Assembly (NCBI RefSeq): GCF_000173075.1
Contig: NZ_ABVL01000004.1
Coordinates: 248,001 to 312,000 of the forward strand
Direction: 5' to 3'
Source of the DNA: Chthoniobacter flavus Ellin428
Lineage (GTDB): Bacteria > Verrucomicrobiota > Verrucomicrobiia > Chthoniobacterales > Chthoniobacteraceae
DNA: 64,000 nt
Each line of letters opens with the position of its first letter. Positions within the stretch are counted from its first letter, which is position 1. Shown piece after piece: positions 53,270 to 62,122 of the stretch. The position numbers were made by a program, and so were the translations under genes. The notes below the pieces were generated by a model. That model did no database searches and had not been told where the DNA came from. It saw nothing but the letters and a program-made list of their open reading frames with translations.

Positions 53270-56200
53270 ATGGCTCGTCCCTCGTTTTCTTCTCCCGATC
53301 CTTCCGGCTCCCTTCCCATCGGAGCGGTCGAAGGGCAAATGTTTGCCGAGCAAGATGTCACTGGTCTGCCGCCGGTGAAAAAGTCCGGCCGTGGCGGGAG
53401 TGTGCGCGAAGCCAAGACACCCAAGACTGAAGGCACCCCGGTGACCATTCACCAGTACACCGATTCCACGCGGAAGAATCTACCGCCCGCCGGTCTCGCG
53501 GTGTCCGACAAAGGCATTGTCGGCGAAAAGCAGCGCTTTGCCTACGACGCTCATCTCACGCCGGTTCTGCGTTTCGACGAAAGCGGCGCGACCGACGAGT
53601 TCACCGACGAAGCACAGGCTCTACTAACCAAGGTCCAGAGTGAGCCACTGACCGCGGAAGAGGCCGCCATCCTCGGCGCCGCGCTGCGTTCGGGCCAGCC
53701 CTGGTTGGAGTGGGCGGGCAAACGCGAACAGCCGACCTTCGACGTCGATCCCGTTGCCTTGCACATTCACGAGCGGGTCAGCGCCCAGGCCATCCTGGCC
53801 GGGGCACGGCGGGAGGACGTGCAGCGCGATCTCTTTGCCGACCCGAAGCTCGATGCCGCCCAGGCCAGTCAATTTTATCGGCACAATGTGGATTGGTCGA
53901 ACCGGCTCATTCTCGGCGATAGCCTGCAAGTGATGACTTCCCTGTCGCGGCGGGAAGCGCTCGCCGGTCAGGTGCAGATGATCTATCTCGACCCACCCTA
54001 CGGCATCAAATTCTCCAGCAACTGGCAGAACGAGGTAGGCAAGCGCGATGTGAAGGAAAAGGACGAAGACCTTTCTCGCGAGCCGGAGATGATCCGGGCT
54101 TACCGAGATACCTGGACGCTCGGGGTGCACTCGTACCTTACCTACCTTAAACAGCGGCTCTTGCTCGCTCGCGAACTCTTGACCGACACGGGCTCAATCT
54201 TCGTGCAGATCTCGGATGAGAATTTGCATCGAGTCCGCGCGGTAATGGACGAGGTTTTTGGGCCGGAGAACTTTATCGGCCAAATTGGTGTCCAGAAAAC
54301 CGGCGGGCTTTCGGCGGACTTTTTGATTACCACAGTCGACTATCTCCTGTGGTATGCGAAGGAGCGAACGAGAGCTAAATACCGCCAGCTCTACCTTGCT
54401 CGTACAGCAGGTGACACTTCGCTAGACCGTTATGACATGGTAGAGGAGCATTCTGGCGTTCTCCGCCGGATTTCGTCGGAGGAGTCAAGAGCAGAAGAAA
54501 TTCGGGATGGACGACGGCTGCAACTGACGTCGTTAGAGTCCGCAAATCCTACCACGGAATTTGAATGGTTTGATCGCGTTTTTAAACAGCGCTGGAAAAC
54601 AAATGCAGAGGGTTTAAAGCGATTGGCGCTGTCCGAACGGATTGCTATTGGAGGAGAAAAGATTCGCTATCGCCGTTATGTGGCTGATTTTCCCGTGATT
54701 CCGATCACCGACCATTGGGAGTCGCTGCAAATCGGGACGGAGCTCCTATACGTAGTTCAGACCTCTTCCACAATTCTGCAAAGGTGCATGCTAATGTGCA
54801 CGGACCCTGGCGACCTCGTTGTCGACCCGACGTGTGGAAGCGGAACTACAGCCTTGGTGGCCGAGCAATGGGGGCGGCGTTGGATTACCATCGACAGTTC
54901 CCGCGTCGCGCTAGCTATCGCTCGCCAGCGGCTGCTCACAGCCAGTTTTGATACTTACAAAACCCGCGATCCGCAGGCTGGCGTGGACCCGAACCACCCG
55001 CTGAATCCTAAGCACGGTTTTCGCTATAGAAGCGTCCCGCATGTTACCCTCAAAAGCATTGCCCAAAACACCAGCCTTGACCCAATCTTCGCCAAACATG
55101 AGCCCATTATCGCCCAGCGCCTAGTCGCATTGAATGCTGTGCTTAACGGCGTGAGCGATGCACTTCGAGAGAAACTCGTCGCCAAGCTCATCGAAAAGCT
55201 CCGCACTAAAGGCGCGCGCAATGTAACCGATGCCGACCAGCGGCGCTGGTTGCTGCCGGGCACTGATAAGCAACTCATCCAACAGCAGCGCGGAGGCCCC
55301 ACGGCTACGCAAGCCCGCGATTTGCGTGACGCAATTCCTCCGAAAGCGGAGTGGCGCGAATGGGAAGTGCCTTTCGATATCGACGCGGATTGGCCCACGA
55401 CGCTGCAAGACGCGCTGACCGCCTATCGCGAGGCCTGGCGCGCTAAGATGAAGGAGGTGAATGACTGCATCTCTGCCAATGCGGAACAAGAGGAGCTAGT
55501 CGACCAGCCTGAGCCATTGCGCGGAGTCGTGCGGGTGAGCGGGCCCTTCACCGTGGAGAGCATTCGCCCGCTGGAAGAGTCCATGGTCGGTCCTGAACAC
55601 GACCCTTCGCCGATTGGCGGGGCGCCGGAGGAACTGGGCTCCGTCTTCGAAGACCCGGCGGAGGAAGGAACGCGGCGTGACGTGACCAATGCGGCCAATC
55701 ACATCGATCGCATGATCGCTCTTCTGCGCCACGACGGGGTGCGTTTTCCGAACAACAAACACCTCATCTTCGAGCGACTCGATCCCGTGGATGCGGAGTT
55801 CATTCACGCCGAAGGCAGCCCGAAAGATCAGCCGGAGCGGCGGGTGGCCGTGGTCATCGGTCCCGAGCATGGCGCCGTCACCGGCTATCAAGTGGAGCGG
55901 GCCAAGATCAGTGCTTACCAACGCGGTTACGACGAGGTGATTTTCGCCGGCTTTGCCTTCGACGCTGCTGCGCAGGATCGCATCCAAGAAGCGGAGGCCA
56001 TCGCCGAGAGCGGCAGCGGCGGTACCCATTTTCACATGGCCCACATCCGGCCCGACGTGCTCATGGGCGACCTCCTCAAAGGCAACCGTGCGGGCAAGAA
56101 AGCGGCGACCGCGCAAGCGAGCCAGCAGATCTTCACCGTCTTCGGTCAGCCGCGCACGCATCTCACCGAGAAGCAGGGCGAGTGGACTATGCATATGGAA

Positions 56201-56515
56201 GGCGTGGATATCTACGACCCGGTGAAGAATAGCCTGGAAGGTACGAAAGCCGACAAGGTGGCCGCGTGGTTCCTGGATACGGATTACGACGGGCGCACCT
56301 TTCACATCTGCCAGGCTTTCTTCCCCGACAAGAGCGCCTGGGAGAAGCTGGCGCGCGCCTTGGGCACGAGTGTGGAGGAAAGCGTGTGGCAGACCTTGAG
56401 CGGTACACAGAGCCTGCCCTTCAAAGCTGGCGGGCGGCAACGTGTGGCGGTGAAAGTGATCGATCCACGCGGCAACGAGGTCATGAGCGTGCATCGCCTG
56501 GAAAGCTCCCACTAA
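53270..56515 (+). CDS. Type III-like DNA adenine/cytosine-N4 methyltransferase (Mod)
   Basis: ATG 53270 gives 1081 residues. Beta-class motif order is seen: catalytic YLDPPYG (DPPY 241-244) first, and the AdoMet site DPTCGSGTT (519-527) later, with a target-recognition region between at about 350-510. That central region (about 54320-54800) is visibly richer in A+T than its flanks, as expected for swapped recognition domains. A long C-terminal part (about 600-1081) carries IERLDPVDAE-like and PERRVAVVIGPEHG segments of unknown role. It is followed after 27 bases by the Res gene. It modifies the self sites. Confidence 0.9.
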   Translation: MARPSFSSPDPSGSLPIGAVEGQMFAEQDVTGLPPVKKSGRGGSVREAKTPKTEGTPVTIHQYTDSTRKNLPPAGLAVSDKGIVGEKQRFAYDAHLTPVLRFDESGATDEFTDEAQALLTKVQSEPLTAEEAAILGAALRSGQPWLEWAGKREQPTFDVDPVALHIHERVSAQAILAGARREDVQRDLFADPKLDAAQASQFYRHNVDWSNRLILGDSLQVMTSLSRREALAGQVQMIYLDPPYGIKFSSNWQNEVGKRDVKEKDEDLSREPEMIRAYRDTWTLGVHSYLTYLKQRLLLARELLTDTGSIFVQISDENLHRVRAVMDEVFGPENFIGQIGVQKTGGLSADFLITTVDYLLWYAKERTRAKYRQLYLARTAGDTSLDRYDMVEEHSGVLRRISSEESRAEEIRDGRRLQLTSLESANPTTEFEWFDRVFKQRWKTNAEGLKRLALSERIAIGGEKIRYRRYVADFPVIPITDHWESLQIGTELLYVVQTSSTILQRCMLMCTDPGDLVVDPTCGSGTTALVAEQWGRRWITIDSSRVALAIARQRLLTASFDTYKTRDPQAGVDPNHPLNPKHGFRYRSVPHVTLKSIAQNTSLDPIFAKHEPIIAQRLVALNAVLNGVSDALREKLVAKLIEKLRTKGARNVTDADQRRWLLPGTDKQLIQQQRGGPTATQARDLRDAIPPKAEWREWEVPFDIDADWPTTLQDALTAYREAWRAKMKEVNDCISANAEQEELVDQPEPLRGVVRVSGPFTVESIRPLEESMVGPEHDPSPIGGAPEELGSVFEDPAEEGTRRDVTNAANHIDRMIALLRHDGVRFPNNKHLIFERLDPVDAEFIHAEGSPKDQPERRVAVVIGPEHGAVTGYQVERAKISAYQRGYDEVIFAGFAFDAAAQDRIQEAEAIAESGSGGTHFHMAHIRPDVLMGDLLKGNRAGKKAATAQASQQIFTVFGQPRTHLTEKQGEWTMHMEGVDIYDPVKNSLEGTKADKVAAWFLDTDYDGRTFHICQAFFPDKSAWEKLARALGTSVEESVWQTLSGTQSLPFKAGGRQRVAVKVIDPRGNEVMSVHRLESSH

Positions 56516-56542
56516 ACGGCCCCGCGAAGTCCCCGTACCTCT

Positions 56543-59500
56543 ATGCCGCGCAAAGCCAAGCCCGCTGCTCCTGTCCCGTCCGAAGCGCCGATCCAGGCCC
56601 CGGTCGAACAGCCGATTCTCAATAGCCCGTACTACGAGCCCAAGGAACACTGGGTCTACGACAAAGCGGGCAAAGCCAACCGCATCGGCGGGCGGCGCCC
56701 CGCCCGCTATTGGTGGACAACGCAGCGCACCGTCTCCGGGCAGACGGAGCTGGAAGGCATCGGTGCTGATTACGGCAGCGAGCCGCTACCCTTGGTCAAT
56801 GCGCTGCGTGCCGACGTGGCTCGCTGGCGGGCCGCCAATTACGAAAACGCCACGGCAACGACCAAGGAACTGTTGCGCCACTGGCAATCGAAGGAGCGCA
56901 GCCGCCGCCTTTTCTTCTGCCAGATCGAGGCGGTCGAAACGGTCATCTATCTCACGGAGATTTTGGCGCCCAATCGCCGGACGCGCTGGACTCCGGAAGT
57001 GACGCACGAGGATTTCCAAAAGATGTTGCACGGCGAAAAGCCGGACCTTGCGCACATGATGAGCGAGGATTTTTTCCCCCGGCTCATCGATGGACCCAAC
57101 GGGAGCACGAGCAAATCGCTGACCCGGCTGGGCTGCAAGATGGCCACGGGGTCGGGCAAAACGGTGGTGATGGCGATGATCATCGCCTGGGCATTTTGCA
57201 ATCGCGGCCGCGTGCCGGGCGATACGCGCTTTCCGAATACCGTCCTGGTCTGCTGCCCGAATCTTACCGTGCTGGAGCGGCTGCAAGTGCTCCGGCCGGA
57301 TAACCCGGGAGGAAACTATTTCGAGCAGTTTGACATCGTGCCCTCGCGGATGCGCGGGCTGCTCCAGCAAGGGAAAGTGCACGTGACCAACTGGCACGCC
57401 TTCGCCGCGGAATCACCCCACGCCGAAGGCGGCGCGACCTATGCCGTGGTCAATAAAGGTGAAGAGAGTTCCGATGCCTTTGCCCGCCGCGTGCTGCACG
57501 ACCTCTACGGCCGTGGATCGATCCTGGTGTTGAACGATGAGGCGCATCACGCCTGGCGTCCGCCACCACCAGGGAAAGCAAAAAGCAACGGCGCCAAGAC
57601 GGATGAAGACGAGGAGATCGTCGACAAAGTAACCACCGGAGAAGCTACGGAAGCCACCGTGTGGGTGGAGGGCCTGGACAAGCTGAATGAGGCGGTCGGC
57701 ATCACTGCCTGCGTCGATCTCTCGGCGACGCCCTTTTACCTCAATGGGTCGGGGCACATTCCAGGTTCGCCGTTCCCGTGGTTGATCACCGATTTCGGCT
57801 TGGTCGACGCCATCGAGTCGGGCATTACCAAAATCCCGCGACTCCCGGTGTCGGATGAATCGGGCCGGCCCGATCCCAAATTTTTCCGGCTGTGGGACGA
57901 TATCAAAGCGAACTGCCAACCGGCGGATAAGTATCGCGGCAAGCCGAAGCCCGAGGTCGTGTGGCGCGAGGCGCAGGCGGCGTTTCTCACCCTGGCCTCT
58001 GAATGGGAGCAACGATTCAAATATCACCAGGACGCCAAGCCCGGGCAGCAATTCATCCCACCCGTCATCATCGTGGTCTGCGACAATGTGCAGATCGCCC
58101 AGGTTTTCCATGAGATGATCTCTGGCGAGACGGAAGAAGAGATCGAAGGGGAAGACGGCAAGCCGCAGAAGGTGAAACGCTACAATCCGGGTGGCGTACC
58201 ATTTCCTCTACTGGCCAATACGGAGCATAAGCAGGTCACCATCCGCATTGATTCCAAGCTCCTCGACGAAGCCGAAGCGGGCGTCGGCTCGACGAAAAGC
58301 AAGGACGCGGAGCGGCTGCGCGAACTCGTGGCCAATGTCGGTCGTAAGGGGACGCCGGGCGAAGATATTCGCTGCGTCGTCTCCGTGCAGATGCTGACCG
58401 AAGGATGGGATGCGAGCAACGTCACGCAGATCCTCGGCCTCCGCGCCTTCGGCAGCCAGCTGCTCTGCGAACAAGTCGTCGGCCGTGGTCTGCGCCGCAT
58501 TGACTATACTCCCGATCCCGAGACCGAGATGCTCAGCCCGGAGTATGTCGATGTCTTCGGCATTCCCTTCTCCGTTATCCCCTTCAAGGGGCGGCAAAAA
58601 GACACGCCGGAGCCGGACGACAAGCCCAAGAATTTCGTGCAAGCGCTGGATGAGCGCGCGGCTTATGAAATCCGTTTCCCACACGTCACGGGCTATGTGG
58701 TGGATCTCGGTCGACCGGCCATTCGCTGCGACGTGAGCAAGGTCGAGCCGCTCACCATTCAGACCCTGGAAAACCCCACGGAGGTTTTCGTCTCCCCGCA
58801 AGTCGGCATCCGCACCGGCGATCTCGGTTCGTTCAGCTTCGAAACCACGAAGCTCGACCGCGAGGAGTTTTACGCCAATCACCATTTCCAGACGATCCTC
58901 TTCGAGATCGCCCGACTGATTGTTCATCGACTGACCGACACGGCGGCCTCGGGTTTCCGGATGTTCTCCCGGCAGCAACTGTTTCCCCAGGTGCTCAAAA
59001 TCGTGCGCGAGTATGCGGATACCCGCATTCAATGGAACGGCGCGGATAAACGCGAGTTGGCGCTGGAAAAGTACGTCCGTCCCTTGGTGGAAAGACTCAC
59101 CACCGCGATCCGCCCCGACGACGAGCGCGGAGAGCCGCCGATCCTTCCGGTGATCGATCGATTCGAGCCATGGGGCAGTTCTGAGGATGTCGAGTTTGCG
59201 ACGCAGCGTCAGGTTCATCCTACGATCAAGAGTCACGTGGACCAAGTCGTTCTCGACACCGAGCAATGGGAGCGCTCGGTGGCCTTTCGCCTGGAGAGCA
59301 GCGAGGTGGTCGACTTCTACGTTCGTAACGATCACCTCGATTTCTCCATTCCCTATGAATTCATGGGAGTGTCGCATGCCTTTTTTCCAGACTTCATAGT
59401 TCGCTTAAAAAACGGCGCCAACCTGGTGTTGGAAGTGAAAGGTTTGCTCGGCGAGAAGGAGAAAGCGAAATTCGAAGCCGCCCGCCGTTGGTGTACTGCG

Positions 59501-60409
59501 GTGACCAATTGGGGTAAGGCAGGTCGCTGGCAATTTCATGTCAGCAAAGATCCGGAAACACTCAAGCTGGAGCTGAAACACCTTACGGCGGAGAGTGAAG
59601 CGTTCGCCACGCGTGGTGGGCAGAAACCAGAGATTCAAGTCATTGACGAGCCAACGCCTTCTCCCATGCCCTCCACACAGCGCTCTTCTTCTCCCACGGT
59701 CTTTCTCAGTCACAGCAGCCACGACAAACCATTTGTGCGTCGGTTGCAGCATGACTTTGAAAAAGCCGAGATTCCGGTGTGGCTCGACGAACAGGAAATC
59801 GGCCTGGGTGAATCCATTTCTCGCAGCATCGAAGTGGGCTTAGAAAAGTCCGATTATCTTTTACTCGTACATTCGACGCACAGCGCCGGGTCAGAGTGGG
59901 TAAAGAGGGAAGTGGAAGCCGCGATCAACATGCAGGTCAATCATAGCGGTATCGCCGTGCTGACGGCGGTGATGGACGATGCCCCGCTGCCGATCTTGCT
60001 CAAAGATCGCATCTTCGCGGATTTTCGGAAATCTTACGAAGCAGGGCGTGACTTCCTCATGCGCTTTTTCAAGCGAGAGGCGAGCAGCGTTGTCTGTAAT
60101 CTGAGTTCGGGCGACGTTCCTCCTGGAACGGTTGGTATGCAGTTACCGGGAGGAGGAGATGACTGTCCCACACGGCTCTCGCGCCTGACGCATCGCGAAT
60201 TGCGCAAGCGTATGCAGCAAAGACTGAGGCGTAAGGATGTCATCGTCGCATGGTACGATCTCTTCGAAGAGCAAATGGACGATCAACTGCCGGGGAAGCC
60301 CATTGACTTATGTTTGATCGAACTTCTCGACCGATGCAAACAGCGTCAGCTGACAAAGGACCTGCTCGAGATCCTCTGTGAAGACTGGCCGCACGTCGAC
60401 CAGAGCTAG
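56543..60409 (+). CDS. Type III-like Res helicase-nuclease fused to TIR and EAD-like domains
   Basis: 1288 residues from ATG 56543. The SF2 motor has MATGSGKT (200-207), DEAH (332-335), DLSATPF (about 391-397) and EQVVGRGLRR (about 642-651). A PD-(D/E)xK nuclease has FPDFIVRL (Asp950) and LVLEVKG (Glu964, Lys966). A Ser/Pro linker leads to a TIR domain at about 1050-1190 (VFLSHSSHDKPFVRRL, VWLDEQEIGLGESI, SEWVKREVEAAI with catalytic-type Glu1123). The last ~75 residues (1213-1288: ELRKRMQQRL, LLDRCKQRQLTKDLLEIL, then WPHV) resemble effector-associated, death-fold-like domains. The Res part alone would be family length, so the TIR tail is an addition. Likely roles are DNA cleavage plus NAD depletion. 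Confidence 0.9.
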   Translation: MPRKAKPAAPVPSEAPIQAPVEQPILNSPYYEPKEHWVYDKAGKANRIGGRRPARYWWTTQRTVSGQTELEGIGADYGSEPLPLVNALRADVARWRAANYENATATTKELLRHWQSKERSRRLFFCQIEAVETVIYLTEILAPNRRTRWTPEVTHEDFQKMLHGEKPDLAHMMSEDFFPRLIDGPNGSTSKSLTRLGCKMATGSGKTVVMAMIIAWAFCNRGRVPGDTRFPNTVLVCCPNLTVLERLQVLRPDNPGGNYFEQFDIVPSRMRGLLQQGKVHVTNWHAFAAESPHAEGGATYAVVNKGEESSDAFARRVLHDLYGRGSILVLNDEAHHAWRPPPPGKAKSNGAKTDEDEEIVDKVTTGEATEATVWVEGLDKLNEAVGITACVDLSATPFYLNGSGHIPGSPFPWLITDFGLVDAIESGITKIPRLPVSDESGRPDPKFFRLWDDIKANCQPADKYRGKPKPEVVWREAQAAFLTLASEWEQRFKYHQDAKPGQQFIPPVIIVVCDNVQIAQVFHEMISGETEEEIEGEDGKPQKVKRYNPGGVPFPLLANTEHKQVTIRIDSKLLDEAEAGVGSTKSKDAERLRELVANVGRKGTPGEDIRCVVSVQMLTEGWDASNVTQILGLRAFGSQLLCEQVVGRGLRRIDYTPDPETEMLSPEYVDVFGIPFSVIPFKGRQKDTPEPDDKPKNFVQALDERAAYEIRFPHVTGYVVDLGRPAIRCDVSKVEPLTIQTLENPTEVFVSPQVGIRTGDLGSFSFETTKLDREEFYANHHFQTILFEIARLIVHRLTDTAASGFRMFSRQQLFPQVLKIVREYADTRIQWNGADKRELALEKYVRPLVERLTTAIRPDDERGEPPILPVIDRFEPWGSSEDVEFATQRQVHPTIKSHVDQVVLDTEQWERSVAFRLESSEVVDFYVRNDHLDFSIPYEFMGVSHAFFPDFIVRLKNGANLVLEVKGLLGEKEKAKFEAARRWCTAVTNWGKAGRWQFHVSKDPETLKLELKHLTAESEAFATRGGQKPEIQVIDEPTPSPMPSTQRSSSPTVFLSHSSHDKPFVRRLQHDFEKAEIPVWLDEQEIGLGESISRSIEVGLEKSDYLLLVHSTHSAGSEWVKREVEAAINMQVNHSGIAVLTAVMDDAPLPILLKDRIFADFRKSYEAGRDFLMRFFKREASSVVCNLSSGDVPPGTVGMQLPGGGDDCPTRLSRLTHRELRKRMQQRLRRKDVIVAWYDLFEEQMDDQLPGKPIDLCLIELLDRCKQRQLTKDLLEILCEDWPHVDQS

Positions 60410-60756
60410 GCTATCGTCAATGCACAGAGCTGCGAATTCCCGTTAGATTCGCTTCGCTCTTCAACTCGCGATTCCGAAGCCGGCCGGCTTCTCCCCAATT
60501 CTCAGCAGAAACGACGCGGGCAATTTGTGTCGTCGCTCGGCGAAAGTCGAGTGTGTCGGCCTCCTCTCCGTTGTCCCCACGACATCGGCCCCTGTCGCTT
60601 CGCTTCCGTATCCACTTTCCCCGTCCTCTTCGTCGCCGATAGTCGGAAAAAGGACTGCGTAACGAAACATTCGCGCGCTGGCACAGGATTTTCCCTTGCT
60701 CGTTCACGGTTCCTCTCGGTATCCCAGTTTCCCCTCGCAACCGAGGCCCAAAACGT
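60410..60756. other. 347-base spacer after the defence operon
   Basis: No supportable gene; frames on both strands are Arg/Ser-rich and unnatural. GAGG at 60743-60746 lies 10 bases before ATG 60757 and is a plausible ribosome-binding site. The stretch probably has a terminator for the Res gene and a promoter for the next operon; neither could be pinned down. Confidence 0.5.
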
Positions 60757-62088
60757 ATGAGCGAAAAGCATCTCACCGAGTTGGCGTGGAAGACCTTGAT
60801 CGTCAAACACAAGATCAAGGACACCAAATTGACCAAGGCGCTGGGTGACCTGGCCAAGTGCGCGGAGACCGACGCCGTCGCGCAGATCAAGATTCTCGAC
60901 GTCATCCACAAGGAAGCGGATGCGCTCAAGAAAGAGCACAAGGCGGACAAAGAGATCGAGACTTACCTGGTCGAGATGCTCAAGGAAGTGGACAAGAGCC
61001 ACAAGGCGGCGGAACTGCACAAGAACGCTCCCGCTCCGAAAGCACCAGTACCACCACCGGTGAAAGGTCCGGTGGGTAACACCGGCCACGGCAAAGAAGA
61101 GGAGGGGAAAGAGAAGGAGAGCGAGGAAGAGGCGAAGAAAAAGCAGGAAGCCGGCGACGCGATGGATCCGAAGGTCGACATCAAGTCGGCCCTGACCACC
61201 GGCATGACCCGGGTCAAGGCGCGCAAGCCGGGGGATCCGGCGATGGGCGCGATGATCTGCCAGGTCGGTAGGGACTTCGGCGTGCTGCTCTCCCGCAATG
61301 TCGGCTCCGCGCAGGCCAATGTCTTGAAGGAATTGCTGAAGGGCACCGGCCACAAATTTGCCAAGGCGACCTGCGAGTGGAGCAAGGACGACTTCTACAC
61401 TTTCATCCTCCAGAGCCCGCTCAGCGGCGCCGCTCGTGGGCTGAAGCTCTTTCTCCAAAAGCATACCGGTATCGGCTACAAAATCCGCGTCGGCTCACCG
61501 GGTGGAGCCGTGGAAGAGGAGACTGGCGAGGGCGAGACGGAAGGCCAGACGGAAGGTCACCAACCGCCGAAGCCGACCACTCCGACCGGAGGCGTCAAGC
61601 CATCGACGGATAAAGCGCCGCCGCGCCCCAGCCAGGATCCGGGCAAGACCGGTGATCACGATGACGACGAACACGAGCCCCCTCCCAACCCGACGCTTAC
61701 GGCCTACGTCAAGGCCCGGAAAGACTGGCATGGCGCCAAGGCCGCGGCCGAGAAAAGTATCACGACCCTCAAGGAGACGATTCTCCAGCATTGCGACCCT
61801 GAGATCGAGACGCTGGTCAAAGCCAGGATCGATGTGTGGGATGGAATCCTCGGCATCGTCGATGACAGTCTCTTCATCCCGCTGATCGAGGAGGCGATCA
61901 AGGAAACCGAGCCGGCGAACCATCCCGAGCATCATAAAAAACTGGCCGGCTCCGTCGCCACCATCACTTCGAACCTGGAAAAGCATCAGCTCGCTTCCGT
62001 CGCCGACGCCAATCCCTTCGGCAAATTCTACATCCACGGCCCGCTTCATCTCATGCTGGGCAAACTGAAAGAAACTTTCACCGCCTGA
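60757..62088 (+). CDS. Unrecognised modular protein with charged linkers (443 aa)
   Basis: ATG 60757 is preceded by GAGG with 10-base spacing. It has three folded-looking parts: a helical N-terminus at about 1-88 (LTELAWKTLIVKHKIKDTK), a middle domain at about 145-245 (MTRVKARKPGDPAMGAMIC, GTGHKFAKATCEW, LKLFLQKHTGIGYKIRV) and a helical C-terminus at about 310-443. They are joined by Pro/Lys/Glu and Pro/Asp/His-rich linkers at about 90-135 and 250-305. No signal peptide or known domain was recognised. It is 34 bases upstream of the next gene and probably cotranscribed. Confidence 0.75.
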   Translation: MSEKHLTELAWKTLIVKHKIKDTKLTKALGDLAKCAETDAVAQIKILDVIHKEADALKKEHKADKEIETYLVEMLKEVDKSHKAAELHKNAPAPKAPVPPPVKGPVGNTGHGKEEEGKEKESEEEAKKKQEAGDAMDPKVDIKSALTTGMTRVKARKPGDPAMGAMICQVGRDFGVLLSRNVGSAQANVLKELLKGTGHKFAKATCEWSKDDFYTFILQSPLSGAARGLKLFLQKHTGIGYKIRVGSPGGAVEEETGEGETEGQTEGHQPPKPTTPTGGVKPSTDKAPPRPSQDPGKTGDHDDDEHEPPPNPTLTAYVKARKDWHGAKAAAEKSITTLKETILQHCDPEIETLVKARIDVWDGILGIVDDSLFIPLIEEAIKETEPANHPEHHKKLAGSVATITSNLEKHQLASVADANPFGKFYIHGPLHLMLGKLKETFTA

Positions 62089-62122
62089 GCCGGCATCGCC
62101 CCATCTCTCACTGGAAAATCCC

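Noticed and set aside
59690..60409. Separate TIR gene starting inside the Res frame
   Set aside because: The frame is continuous from the nuclease domain through a Ser/Pro linker. There is no stop, no ribosome site and no good internal start, so a fusion is the simpler reading.
51061..60409. Assignment to DISARM, BREX or a classical type I system
   Set aside because: No DUF1998 helicase, PglZ, BrxL, HsdS or phospholipase-D gene is present. The Mod/Res motifs fit type III-like enzymes.
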